The position numbers and the translations under genes are program-made. The notes beneath the pieces are model-generated. The model was not told the origin of the DNA. It ran no database searches and saw nothing but the letters and a program-made list of their open reading frames with translations. From contig CANNGL010000002.1 in assembly GCA_947504205.1 (NCBI GenBank), positions 248,001-312,000 on the forward strand: a stretch of DNA of 64,000 nucleotides, written 5' to 3'. Source of the stretch: an uncultured Litoreibacter sp. (GTDB taxonomy: Bacteria > Pseudomonadota > Alphaproteobacteria > Rhodobacterales > Rhodobacteraceae). Below are positions 35,110 through 43,750 of the stretch, piece by piece; position 1 is the stretch's first letter; each line of letters opens with the position of its first letter.

Positions 35110-35619
35110 ATGGCGGCGGCACGGAGCCGTGAGACGCTTCCCACGCTTGAGACCGAGCGGCTCTCTCTTCGCGCGTCCTCCATGGAGGATTTCGAGGCGT
35201 GGGCGAAGACCATGAAGGCGGGGTTCGGCGAAAATCGTCAGCAGGCTTGGGAGGAGTTTGCAAACTACTCCGCCGGATGGCTTCTGCACGGGCACGGGCT
35301 TCTCACGGTCATGCGCCGCCAAGACAATCAGATCGTTGGCTTCGTGATCCTTGGGCTTGAATGGGGCGACTACGAGCCAGAGCTTGGCTACATGTTCGAC
35401 CCGGATTTCCACGGCCAGGGCTATGCGACCGAGGCCGCACAGGCTGTGCGCGATTATGGGTTCGACCTTTTGGGCGAAGGCATGTTTGTCAGCTACATCA
35501 GCAAGAAGAATGCGGCTTCAAACGCTGTGGCCCAAAGGCTCGGTGCGCACCGCGACCGCGCCAAGGAAGACAAGCTTGGTTTCGAAGACAATTGCTGGCG
35601 CCACGGGGTGCCAGCATGA
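35110..35619 (+). CDS. GNAT acetyltransferase (RimJ/RimL type), tandem copy 1
   Basis: 169 residues from ATG 35110 (GGAAAGGCGGCG upstream); an in-frame ATG at 35065 overlaps the ffh stop by 4 nt and is the alternative. Begins LPTLETERLSLRASSMEDFE, the RimJ/RimL start; acetyl-CoA segment DPDFHGQGYATEAAQAV. Its TGA overlaps the next ATG. Confidence 0.88.
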   Translation: MAAARSRETLPTLETERLSLRASSMEDFEAWAKTMKAGFGENRQQAWEEFANYSAGWLLHGHGLLTVMRRQDNQIVGFVILGLEWGDYEPELGYMFDPDFHGQGYATEAAQAVRDYGFDLLGEGMFVSYISKKNAASNAVAQRLGAHRDRAKEDKLGFEDNCWRHGVPA

Positions 35620-36152
35620 CCGTTGCCTTCTCCACGCCAACGCTGATGACCGAACGCCTGACCCTGCGCGGCTTCAAGCCTTCTGATGCCGACCCGTTCG
35701 TGTCAGCCTTCACACAGGACCGCATGCAATATGCTGGTGGCCCGATGACGCCGAAACTGGCGTGGCGTCATTTCGTCAGCAATATCGGCCACTGGGTCGC
35801 CAATGGGTTCGGCATGTTCATCGTGACATGGCGCGGCGAAGACAGACCCCTTGGTATCGTCGGCCACTGGTACCCTCTGGGTTGGGCCGAAAAGGAAGTT
35901 GGCTGGGTCCTCTTTGACGATGCCGATGAAGGCAAAGGTATTGCACAAGAAGCAGCGCAGGCCAGCCTCGATCAGGCGTTTGGGCCTTTGGGTTGGGACA
36001 CCGCGGTCAGCTATATCGCACCGGAAAATACCGGGTCGATCAAGCTCGCCGAACGTCTTGGGGCCACGCTGGACCCGGAGGCTCCAAAACCAGAGACGAC
36101 AAGCCCCTGCCTGATTTACCGCCATCCCAAACCACAGGGGCGCGTTGCATGA
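35616..36152 (+). CDS. GNAT acetyltransferase (RimJ/RimL type), tandem copy 2
   Basis: 178 residues. TPTLMTERLTLRGFKPSDAD at the start, acetyl-CoA segment DDADEGKGIAQEAAQASLDQ, later YIAPENTGSIKLAERLGA. ATGA overlaps on both sides link it with copies 1 and 3. Same architecture as its neighbours but only moderately similar in sequence. Confidence 0.88.
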   Translation: MTVAFSTPTLMTERLTLRGFKPSDADPFVSAFTQDRMQYAGGPMTPKLAWRHFVSNIGHWVANGFGMFIVTWRGEDRPLGIVGHWYPLGWAEKEVGWVLFDDADEGKGIAQEAAQASLDQAFGPLGWDTAVSYIAPENTGSIKLAERLGATLDPEAPKPETTSPCLIYRHPKPQGRVA

Positions 36153-36658
36153 TCCCGACCCTTGAAACAGAACGTCTGATCCTTCGGGCTCCGACCGAAG
36201 CCGACTTCCCGGCGCTCGCAGAATTCTACGAGGACGATCGCTCCAAATTCGTAGGCGGCCCGATGCGCCCGGACCAGACATGGCGGATGCTCGCCACTGA
36301 ACTCGGGCATTGGCCGCTGCGTGGGTATGGCCGCTTCGCCGTTGAAGAGAAATCATCCGGCAAATTCTGCGGCATGGTTGGCCCTTGGAACCCCCATGGC
36401 TGGCCAGAGGCTGAAATTGGCTGGGACCTGATGAACGGCTTCGAAGGCAAAGGCTACGCCACCGAGGCCGCGACAGCGACGCTTCGCTACGCCTATGACA
36501 CGCTTGGTTGGCCCACAGCGATCAGTCTCGTCGCTGATGGCAATGACGGCTCCGCCCGTGTTGCGGCCCGCTTGGGCGCAACCCATGAACGGGATTTCGT
36601 TCACCCAATGTTTGGCCCGATGGCCGTTTGGCGCCACTTAGCCCCGGAGGTATCATAG
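36149..36658 (+). CDS. GNAT acetyltransferase (RimJ/RimL type), tandem copy 3
   Basis: 169 residues. IPTLETERLILRAPTEADFP start, MNGFEGKGYATEAATATLRY acetyl-CoA segment, ADGNDGSARVAARLGATHER near the end. Stop TAG overlaps the GTG of the 23-codon ORF (TAGTG). Third of three paralogues in the ribosomal cluster. Confidence 0.88.
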   Translation: MIPTLETERLILRAPTEADFPALAEFYEDDRSKFVGGPMRPDQTWRMLATELGHWPLRGYGRFAVEEKSSGKFCGMVGPWNPHGWPEAEIGWDLMNGFEGKGYATEAATATLRYAYDTLGWPTAISLVADGNDGSARVAARLGATHERDFVHPMFGPMAVWRHLAPEVS

Positions 36659-36729
36659 TGACACGTGTAGCTACGGAAAAACTACGGGAAAACTACAGAA
36701 ACCCTACAGCAGTTTGGGGGCCAAAATGA
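36658..36729 (+). CDS. 23-codon ORF bridging GNAT copy 3 and chorismate mutase
   Basis: GTG 36658-36660 with GGAGG at a 7-nt spacing; the frame ends at TGA 36727-36729, which overlaps the chorismate mutase ATG (AAAATGA). Product VTRVATEKLRENYRNPTAVW then GPK. It shares a run of near-repeats at DNA level (ACTACGGGAAAA-like, four times). It could be a coupling leader peptide; it could also be chance. Confidence 0.4.
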   Translation: MTRVATEKLRENYRNPTAVWGPK

Positions 36730-37022
36730 CCGATGTCGTTGCCCGCGCCGCCGAGCTTCTCAAAGAGCATCGCGACAGCATTGATCGTCTCGATGCGATC
36801 TTGATCTATACGCTGGGCGAGCGTTTCAAGCAGACCCAGGCCGTTGGAAAACTGAAAGCAAAACACGATCTTCCTGCCTCCGACCCAGACCGGGAAAGCA
36901 AGCAGATCGCTCGTCTCGAAGATCTGGCAAAACGCGCCGATCTCGACCCCGAATTCGCCAAGTCCTTCCTGAGTTTCATCATTCGGGAAGTCATTCAAAA
37001 TCACAAGAAATTCAAGGAATAA
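36726..37022 (+). CDS. Chorismate mutase (AroQ type)
   Basis: 98 residues from ATG 36726. All-helical AroQ fold: HRDSIDRLDAILIYTLGERF holds the N-terminal helix with Arg for chorismate, then VGKLKAKHDLPASDPDRE and FAKSFLSFIIREVIQNH. Converts chorismate to prephenate for Phe/Tyr. Located between the GNAT genes and rpsP, the standard place in Rhodobacterales. Confidence 0.93.
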   Translation: MTDVVARAAELLKEHRDSIDRLDAILIYTLGERFKQTQAVGKLKAKHDLPASDPDRESKQIARLEDLAKRADLDPEFAKSFLSFIIREVIQNHKKFKE

Positions 37023-37061
37023 CAGGCGCTTGCCTGTCACGCCATCTAAGGAGAAAACACA

Positions 37062-37511
37062 ATGGCAATGAAAATCCGTCTGGCCCGTGGTGGGTCGAAA
37101 AAACGCCCTTTCTATCGCATCGTTGCGTCCGACTCGCGGATGCCACGCGATGGTCGCTACATCGAGAAACTGGGCACCTATAACCCGCTTCTTCCAAAAG
37201 ACAGCGAAGAGCGCGTGAAGATGAACATGGAGCGCGTTCAGTACTGGCTCGGTGAAGGCGCCCAGCCCACCGACCGCGTCTCCCGTTTCCTAGAAGCCGC
37301 AGGCGTCCTCGAGAAAAAAGAGCGCGCCAACCTGCAAAAAGGTGAGCCAGGTCAAAAGGCTAAAGACCGCGCCGAAGAAAAAGCAGAGAAGGCAAAAGCC
37401 GCTGAAGAAGCTGCAAACGCTCCTGTCGAAGAAGCACCTGCAGAGGAAGCTCCTGCTGACGAAGCTGCAGCCGAAGAAGCGCCCGCTGAAGAAGAGAAAG
37501 CTGCAGAGTAA
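37062..37511 (+). CDS. rpsP: Ribosomal protein S16 with acidic Ala-rich extension
   Basis: 149 residues. The S16 core is residues 1-80 ([39 protein letters not shown]). A long tail from about residue 95 of Ala/Glu/Lys ([20 protein letters not shown]) follows, commonly seen in Rhodobacterales and absent from E. coli S16 (82 residues). TAAGGAGAAAACACA before the ATG is a strong ribosome-binding site. Confidence 0.97.
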   Translation: MAMKIRLARGGSKKRPFYRIVASDSRMPRDGRYIEKLGTYNPLLPKDSEERVKMNMERVQYWLGEGAQPTDRVSRFLEAAGVLEKKERANLQKGEPGQKAKDRAEEKAEKAKAAEEAANAPVEEAPAEEAPADEAAAEEAPAEEEKAAE

Positions 37512-37527
37512 TCTGCAGCCCTTCTCG

Positions 37528-38157
37528 ATGCGCGATTTCTCGACTGCCTTTAGCAGCGAGCTGACCGAATTGATGGGCTGGCGGCGCGACGTGCGCCGTT
37601 TTCTCACAGATCCGGTTGACGAGGCACTGCTTATGCGGTGCCTCGACGCGTTTTCCATGGCCCCTTCGGTTGGCTTCTCAGAGCCTTGGCGCATTCTGCG
37701 CATCGAAAGCGCCGCAGCGCGCGACATCGCGATGGAAAATTACCAAACCGCCAATGCCAAGGCTTTGGCAATGCAAGAAATTTCACGCCAATCCGACTAC
37801 GCCCGCTTGAAGTTGTCCGGTATGCAGGAAGCACCAGTTCAACTGGCTGTTTTCTGTGATGAAACCACCGAGAAAGGCCACGGATTGGGGGCAAGCTCCA
37901 TGCCTGAAATGCGGCGTTATTCGGTCGTCTCAGCGATCACTCTATTCTGGCTCAAGGCTCGCGCTGAGGGCTTGGGTGTCGGTTGGGTATCTATCCTTGA
38001 CGCGCCCAAGCTCTGCCGCGACCTTGGAGCAGAGGCCGGATGGACACTTGTCGGATATCTTTGTGTCGGTTGGCCAGAGCGCAACAGCAAAACGCCGGAG
38101 TTGCTCGAACAAGGTTGGGCAGACCGTGCAACCCAACTCGAAATTCGGTCCGTCTGA
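37528..38157 (+). CDS. bluB: 5,6-Dimethylbenzimidazole synthase
   Basis: 209 residues from ATG 37528, 17 nt after the rpsP stop. BluB hallmarks: GWRRDVRRFLTDPVDEALL, APSVGFSEPWRILRI, SSMPEMRRYSVVSAITLFWL, GVGWVSILDAP, GYLCVGWPE. The enzyme fragments FMNH2 with O2 to give the lower ligand of vitamin B12. An uncommon neighbour for rpsP and rimM; no other cobalamin gene is in the window. Confidence 0.93.
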   Translation: MRDFSTAFSSELTELMGWRRDVRRFLTDPVDEALLMRCLDAFSMAPSVGFSEPWRILRIESAAARDIAMENYQTANAKALAMQEISRQSDYARLKLSGMQEAPVQLAVFCDETTEKGHGLGASSMPEMRRYSVVSAITLFWLKARAEGLGVGWVSILDAPKLCRDLGAEAGWTLVGYLCVGWPERNSKTPELLEQGWADRATQLEIRSV

Positions 38158-38169
38158 GGGAGCTAAAAC

Positions 38170-38313
38170 ATGATCCGCCGCCTCATTACCCTTATTCTCA
38201 TGGGCTTTGCGTTCTATGGCGGCCTTCAGGTTGAGCGGTTCCTGTCGGAAGGCCGCTGCCAAAACGCTGGTGGCACCTATGGCACCGATCAGGTGTGCAG
38301 GGGGGCGTCATGA
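38170..38313 (+). CDS. 47-residue membrane-anchored peptide
   Basis: ATG 38170, TGA 38311-38313, the latter overlapping the rimM ATG (ATGA). Product begins [18 protein letters not shown], one N-terminal helix, then a small outside part with two cysteines ([11 protein letters not shown] and VCRGAS), likely a disulfide loop. Placed exactly between bluB and rimM with perfect coupling, so it is probably real. No family name known to me. Confidence 0.7.
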   Translation: MIRRLITLILMGFAFYGGLQVERFLSEGRCQNAGGTYGTDQVCRGAS

Positions 38314-38825
38314 GCAATCGTATCGTTGTCGGCGCGATCACGGGCGCTTTTGGCGTAAAAGGCGAAGTGCGTCTGAAAAGCTTTTGTGCCAATCCGGAAG
38401 ACATCGCGGGCTACTCCCCGCTTTTTGACAAACAAGGCACTGAATACACAGTGAAAATTACCCAAACCGTCAAAGGCGGTTTTGCGGCGCGTCTGTCTGG
38501 CATCCGCTTCAAGGATCAGGCGGATGCACTGCGCGGGGTCCAGCTCTTTGCAGATCGAAACCTGCTCCCACAATTGCCCGATGATGAATATTACTACTCC
38601 GATCTGATCGGCCTTGACGTGCTCGATACAGGTGGAGCCGTATTGGGCAAGGTTGCCGCTGTCGATAATCATGGGGCCGGTGACATTCTGGAAATCCGCG
38701 GACCCGGCCTGAAAGGCAGCGTCTTGATGCCGTTCACCCAATCGGCGGTGCCCACCGTCGATCTTACGGCCCGTCGGATCATCGTCGATCCGCCTGATGG
38801 TGTCTTCCCGGAGCCAAAAACGTGA
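38310..38825 (+). CDS. rimM: Ribosome maturation factor RimM
   Basis: 171 residues from ATG 38310. [18 protein letters not shown] at the N-terminus (RimM domain), [12 protein letters not shown] and [12 protein letters not shown]-type PRC-barrel part. Assists 30S head maturation and binds S19. Next to rpsP and trmD as in most bacteria, though an alcohol dehydrogenase separates it from trmD here. Confidence 0.95.
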   Translation: MSNRIVVGAITGAFGVKGEVRLKSFCANPEDIAGYSPLFDKQGTEYTVKITQTVKGGFAARLSGIRFKDQADALRGVQLFADRNLLPQLPDDEYYYSDLIGLDVLDTGGAVLGKVAAVDNHGAGDILEIRGPGLKGSVLMPFTQSAVPTVDLTARRIIVDPPDGVFPEPKT

Positions 38826-39976
38826 TCGGTCGCGTGCAATCCCCCCGCATCATCCGCATCGGCGGTGGCGTTGCACAGGAACTTCCAGAAATTCTGGGCC
38901 AACTCGGCCTGTCTCGTCCCCTGATCGTCACGGACGCCAATGTCGCGCAGCTCCACCTGACGAAACTGACCGACCCCTTGGATGCTTCTGGAATTGATTG
39001 GGGCTTGTTCGACGATGTTGTGGAAGACCCGACGGATATCTGTGTCAATCAAGGCCTGATCGCATTAAATTCAAATACTTATGATTGCATTATCGGCTTT
39101 GGCGGAGGCAGCCCGATGGATACGGCCAAGGCGATCTCCTTCATGTCGGTCAATCCCGGTCACGTGCGCGACTACAAGTCACCGGCTCAGATCGACCGCT
39201 GCGGTCCGCCGATCATTGCGATACCAACGACGGGTGGCACGGGCTCTGAGTTGACCCGCTGGTGCGTAATCACCGACACGCAGAAAACCGAGAAATACAA
39301 CCTCTCAGGACTTGCCTGCGTGGCAAGCGTTGCCTTGATCGACTGGACATTGACGACCACGGTGCCGCCGCGCACCACGGCGGATACGGCAGTTGACAGC
39401 CTGACCCATGCGATCGAAGCCTTCGTCTCTCGCAAGTCCCATCCATATACTGATGCCTTCGCACTTGCCGCGATGCCGGCCATCGCGACCCATGTCCGTA
39501 CCGCCTATAGCGACCCCGAAAACGCCCCTGCACGCGAAGCTCTGATGTTAGCTGCCTCTCAAGCAGGCATGGCTTTCTCAAACGCATCTGTGGCATTGGT
39601 GCACGGAATGTCCCGACCGGTAGGCGCGCATTTCCATGTTGCGCACGGGCTTTCCAACGCGATGCTTCTGCCCGCAGTTACCGCTTTCTCGACAGCCGCC
39701 GCCTCGGAGCGCTATGCGATCTGTGCACGGAGCATGGGTTGGGCCGCGGAGGACGACAGCGATGTCGCGGCTTGCGCAAAACTGGTTGAGGCGCTTGCGC
39801 GACTGAACCAAGATCTTGAAGTACCTCTGATGTCAGAGCAAGGCCATGACAAACAAGCCTTTTTCGACCTACGGGACACAATGGCCGAGCAGGCGTTGGC
39901 CTCGGGTTCTCCACAAAACAACCCGCGGATCCCATCCGCAGCAGAGATCATCACCCTCTACGATCAAATCTGGTAA
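38822..39976 (+). CDS. Iron-containing alcohol dehydrogenase
   Basis: 384 residues from GTG 38822, overlapping the rimM stop by 4 nt. [16 protein letters not shown] and [17 protein letters not shown] (NAD site); metal ligands Asp in [10 protein letters not shown] and His in [20 protein letters not shown]. Group III alcohol dehydrogenase; substrate unknown. Inserted between rimM and trmD, not the usual content of this cluster. Confidence 0.9.
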   Translation: MIGRVQSPRIIRIGGGVAQELPEILGQLGLSRPLIVTDANVAQLHLTKLTDPLDASGIDWGLFDDVVEDPTDICVNQGLIALNSNTYDCIIGFGGGSPMDTAKAISFMSVNPGHVRDYKSPAQIDRCGPPIIAIPTTGGTGSELTRWCVITDTQKTEKYNLSGLACVASVALIDWTLTTTVPPRTTADTAVDSLTHAIEAFVSRKSHPYTDAFALAAMPAIATHVRTAYSDPENAPAREALMLAASQAGMAFSNASVALVHGMSRPVGAHFHVAHGLSNAMLLPAVTAFSTAAASERYAICARSMGWAAEDDSDVAACAKLVEALARLNQDLEVPLMSEQGHDKQAFFDLRDTMAEQALASGSPQNNPRIPSAAEIITLYDQIW

Positions 39977-40103
39977 AGCATCCTTTTCACAGCCTAAGCG
40001 GAGAGATCTGGAGGGTCCCGCCCCCTCGAGTTGGACCGCTCGTGCGCAGCAAGGCGACCCCCGCGTTTGCTAAGGGGAACCATCTGACCTAAAGACCCTC
40101 TCC

Positions 40104-40928
40104 ATGAGCGATAAACCCAAATCTCACGGACGCCTATCCATCAGCGCCAGTCAGCAACCACGCGATCTGATGACCGACACGCCGCGTCTGAAAGGTGCTT
40201 GGACCGCGAAGATCATCACGCTGTTTCCAGAGGTTTTTCCGGGCACGCTCGGGGCATCCCTGACCGGGAAAGCCCTGCAACAGGGCCTTTGGTCTCTTGA
40301 GACCATCGACCTGCGCCCTTTCGGTGAGGGAAAGCATCGCAACGTCGATGATACGCCATATGGAGGTGGCGCGGGAATGGTGCTGAGGCCTGATGTGGTC
40401 TCCAAAGCGCTCGATCAAGCGGCGATTGGCACACAGGGCAAGCGTTGGCCTATGATCTATCTCAGCCCACGTGGAAAGCCATTCACTCAGGAACGCGCGC
40501 AAGACTGGGCTGACGCCGACGGTATCACCCTGCTTTGCGGGCGATTTGAAGGTGTAGATGAGCGTGTTTTGCAGGAATATGATGTTGAAGAAGTCTCGCT
40601 CGGGGATTTTGTCCTTACCGGAGGCGAGATTGCCGCTCAGGCCTTGATTGATGCCACAGTCCGTCTTATACCCCGCGTGCTTGGGAATCAGGCCTCGACC
40701 GAGGACGAATCTTTCCAACATGGGTTGTTAGAGCATCCCCAATATACAAAGCCAAAGCTATGGCGCGACCGAGACATCCCCGACGTTCTTCTGTCAGGGC
40801 ACCACGGAGAAATCGCAAAATGGCAAAAGGCAATGGCCGAAAGGCTGACAAAGCAACGACGACCTGACCTCTGGCGGGCTTATTGTGACGCAAACAATAG
40901 GGACCCGGATGAAGACCAAGAGCTCTGA
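40104..40928 (+). CDS. trmD: tRNA (guanine-N1)-methyltransferase
   Basis: 274 residues. Catalyses m1G37 formation. Knot region [20 protein letters not shown] and [37 protein letters not shown] at the start of the core. An N-terminal extension of about 30 residues ([18 protein letters not shown]) is normal in this order. Stop 52 nt before rplS. Confidence 0.96.
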   Translation: MSDKPKSHGRLSISASQQPRDLMTDTPRLKGAWTAKIITLFPEVFPGTLGASLTGKALQQGLWSLETIDLRPFGEGKHRNVDDTPYGGGAGMVLRPDVVSKALDQAAIGTQGKRWPMIYLSPRGKPFTQERAQDWADADGITLLCGRFEGVDERVLQEYDVEEVSLGDFVLTGGEIAAQALIDATVRLIPRVLGNQASTEDESFQHGLLEHPQYTKPKLWRDRDIPDVLLSGHHGEIAKWQKAMAERLTKQRRPDLWRAYCDANNRDPDEDQEL

Positions 40929-40980
40929 GGTGTCACTCACTTCGCGGACCAACCGTGAGCATAATATAGGAGCGTTTCAG

Positions 40981-41367
40981 ATGGACCTGATCGCACAAAT
41001 CGAAGCGGAGCAAATCTCCGCTCTGGGAAAAGACCTCCCAGATTTCAAAGCGGGTGACACCATCCGCGTTGGTTACAAAGTGACCGAAGGCACTCGCACC
41101 CGGGTACAGAACTACGAAGGCGTTTGCATCGCTCGTAAAAACGGCGACGGCATCGCCGGTTCGTTCACCGTTCGCAAAATCTCATTTGGTGAAGGTGTAG
41201 AGCGTGTGTTCCCGCTGCATTCCACCAATATCGACAGCATCACCGTTGTTCGCCGTGGCCGCGTTCGCCGCGCAAAACTCTACTATCTCCGCTCGCGCCG
41301 TGGTAAGTCCGCGCGTATCGCCGAGCAGACCAATTACAAGCCGCTTTCCAGCGGCGCAGACGCATAA
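40981..41367 (+). CDS. rplS: Ribosomal protein L19
   Basis: 128 residues from ATG 40981 (ATAGGAGCGTTTCAG upstream). [53 protein letters not shown]. Lies at the 30S-50S interface. The frame is open upstream into trmD, but the family start is at 40981. Confidence 0.97.
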   Translation: MDLIAQIEAEQISALGKDLPDFKAGDTIRVGYKVTEGTRTRVQNYEGVCIARKNGDGIAGSFTVRKISFGEGVERVFPLHSTNIDSITVVRRGRVRRAKLYYLRSRRGKSARIAEQTNYKPLSSGADA

Positions 41368-41378
41368 GGATATTCGAG

Positions 41379-41600
41379 ATGAAAAAAGATACACATCCAG
41401 AATACCACATCATTGATGTCAAAATGACCAATGGCGATGTCGTTCAGATGAAATCCACTTGGGGCGCAGAGGGTGACCAGCTCGCGCTCGATATCGATCC
41501 ATCCGTGCACCCGGCATGGACCGGCGGCAACCAGCGTCTCATGGACACTGGCGGACGCGTGTCCAAGTTCAAAAACAAATACGAAGGCCTTGGCTTCTAA
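41379..41600 (+). CDS. rpmE: Ribosomal protein L31, zinc-independent form
   Basis: 73 residues, [20 protein letters not shown] at the start and [13 protein letters not shown] at the end. It has no cysteine at all, so it is the C-minus (zinc-independent) type. Last gene of the SRP/ribosome cluster, followed by a strong terminator. Confidence 0.95.
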   Translation: MKKDTHPEYHIIDVKMTNGDVVQMKSTWGAEGDQLALDIDPSVHPAWTGGNQRLMDTGGRVSKFKNKYEGLGF

Positions 41601-41623
41601 AAGCCCGCGCTTTCAGACACACG

Positions 41624-41654
41624 AAAAGCCGCTCCATTTTGGAGCGGCTTTTTT
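41624..41654 (+). terminator. Intrinsic terminator after rpmE
   Basis: AAAGCCGCTCC (41625-41635), loop ATTTT, GGAGCGGCTTT (41641-41651) and further T residues. A classic rho-independent terminator; the A tract on the left side also lets it act for the converging minus-strand gene. Confidence 0.88.
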
Positions 41655-41683
41655 CATTTCAGGGGCTTGTCACCTAAACGGAA

Positions 41684-43750
41684 TCAACGGCGACCTTCTC
41701 TCAGCCATGCGCCGATTGTCAAAAGGGCTGCCAGCATCAAGAACAACCACGGTGAGAGAAGCGGTGTTACCGTTACATTCGTCGTCAGGTAGGCATTTCT
41801 CGGTGTCAGTCCAAACCAGCCGCGCCCCGCCGCGTTACGCCCTTCGCGCACCAAGCGCAGTGATGGCACACCCTCTGAAATAGCGAAGGTGCCGCCTCGG
41901 GTCTGTCCCACCAACCCCGCGAGCTTTTCGCCGGTCGCGACTGTTTCGATAAATTCCCTAGGCGCCGCAGGACCCAATGCGATGACCGCCTCTTGGTCAT
42001 CTTGCGTTAAGCGGTACAGCCCCTGTGCTTCACCCTCCAGCGTGGCCACAAACCGTCCCGGAGAGACTTCCGTCAACTCGATCTCTCGGGCCTGACCATC
42101 CGGTCCGGTCACCTCGACCGGTCCCACCGTTTGTTCCAGACTTCTGCGTGTGATGGTCATGGTCGCGCCTTGAGCTGCAACCTTCAGGGCTTCCTCTTCC
42201 AGATCGGGTTCTTTCATCATCCAATGCGCCAATCGACGTAACAGCTCCAGTTGCGGGCCGCCGCCTTCATAACCTCGGTTCCAAAGCCATGCGTGATCCG
42301 AGGCCAGAAGCGCCACACGCCCTTCGCCGATGCGATCTAACGTCAGAAGCGGTTTGTTATCGACGCCGGTCATCACGGTCTGCCCACTCTGTTCCTCAAC
42401 CTCAATCTGACGCATCCAGCGACCCCATCCGGGCACACCATCCGTCGCGGGCTCTGGCGCAAATTTTTCCAGCCCTTCGCTCACGGGATGGCGTTCTCCC
42501 AACGGAGAGATCATGGGACGGAATGCCTGTTCGATCACACGCGCTGTTGGCGCGGCTGGCAAGATATCCGCCAGTGAGGAACGGTAAATTGAGTCGGCTG
42601 ACGCGAAATCTGGACCGGCGGCAACCAATACGGCGCCGCCATTTTCGACATAATCGCGGATCGAGTCGAAATAGATCGCAGGAAGAATGCCGCGCCTTTT
42701 GTAGCGATCAAAAATGATCAGATCAAACTCGTCGATTTTCTCAAGAAATAGCTCACGCGTGGGAAAAGCGATCAACGACAGCTCCGCCACCGGCACGCCG
42801 TCCTGCTTTTCAGGCGGGCGCAGAATAGTGAAATGCACCAGATCAACTGCGCTGTCAGATTTCAGAAGATTACGCCATGTGCGTTCACCCGCATGTGGCT
42901 CACCTGAGACCAGAAGCACCCGTAATCTGTCCCGCACCCCGTTTATCTGGACGACGGCAGCATTGTTGCGATCTGTCAGTTCTGTTGGCTCCACCGCAAG
43001 CTGGAACTGGATCACGTTCAGTCCGCCATGAGGCAGCGTCAAAGGGAGATCCAATTGCTGACCGACCGGCACACGGAAAACTTGAGGCTCACCACCATCG
43101 ATGGCAATTGAAAGTTCCGCGTCAAGCGGCAAGCCGGCTGGGACAGCCCCCTGATCCTCGACCTCGACCGACAAGGTAATCTCCTCGTCCAAAATGGCAA
43201 AGGCTGGCGCGTTCTTGATGATCAACCGACGATCCCAATCGTCCGCTTCTCCAGTCAGAATTGTATGAATAGGTGCCTCTAACTCCGGTGCGCGTTGCAG
43301 GTCGTGTAGCTGACCATCCGTGATCATCAGGGCCCCGGCAATCCGACCAGCCGGTTCCTCAGCCAGCGTATCCCTTAGCGTCGTCATCAGTTCCGTGCCC
43401 GCATCACCTTGACCATCGGGCACGCGCACGGTGCGCAGCTCGATGCCCTGACCCTCGATCTCTTCGGTCAAAGTCGCAACAGCGGCCTCTCGTTGCTCAG
43501 GGCGAACGGTCAGGTCGTTGGATGCTGTATCATCAACCACCATCACAACGATGTCGCTCAGCGGGTCGCGGTCTTCGTCCTGCAAAGACGGATTGACCAA
43601 CGCCAGGAGTAAAACACCCGCCGCCAAACCGCGCAACCACCACCCGGGAGAGCGACGCCAGATAAGCAGAACAAGTACGACCGCGACGGCAGCAACGGCT
43701 GCATACACATAGACCCAATCGATTAGTGGAGAGAAGATCACCGCGTCCAT
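41684..43750 (-). CDS. Membrane protein with glutamine-amidotransferase-like domain
   Basis: 688 residues. Two N-terminal spans (about 12-30 and 38-56) and one near the C-terminus (LSPWLFLMLAALLTIGAW). Between them is a VWA-like segment (IVVMVVDDTASNDLTVRP) and a class-I amidotransferase-like fold (LIIFDRYKRRGILPAIYF, ENGGAVLVAAGPDF). Such proteins occur next to MoxR/DUF58 genes. It is the last of four coupled genes; its start ATG overlaps the DUF4159 stop by one base. Confidence 0.85.
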   Translation of the reverse strand: MDAVIFSPLIDWVYVYAAVAAVAVVLVLLIWRRSPGWWLRGLAAGVLLLALVNPSLQDEDRDPLSDIVVMVVDDTASNDLTVRPEQREAAVATLTEEIEGQGIELRTVRVPDGQGDAGTELMTTLRDTLAEEPAGRIAGALMITDGQLHDLQRAPELEAPIHTILTGEADDWDRRLIIKNAPAFAILDEEITLSVEVEDQGAVPAGLPLDAELSIAIDGGEPQVFRVPVGQQLDLPLTLPHGGLNVIQFQLAVEPTELTDRNNAAVVQINGVRDRLRVLLVSGEPHAGERTWRNLLKSDSAVDLVHFTILRPPEKQDGVPVAELSLIAFPTRELFLEKIDEFDLIIFDRYKRRGILPAIYFDSIRDYVENGGAVLVAAGPDFASADSIYRSSLADILPAAPTARVIEQAFRPMISPLGERHPVSEGLEKFAPEPATDGVPGWGRWMRQIEVEEQSGQTVMTGVDNKPLLTLDRIGEGRVALLASDHAWLWNRGYEGGGPQLELLRRLAHWMMKEPDLEEEALKVAAQGATMTITRRSLEQTVGPVEVTGPDGQAREIELTEVSPGRFVATLEGEAQGLYRLTQDDQEAVIALGPAAPREFIETVATGEKLAGLVGQTRGGTFAISEGVPSLRLVREGRNAAGRGWFGLTPRNAYLTTNVTVTPLLSPWLFLMLAALLTIGAWLREGRR

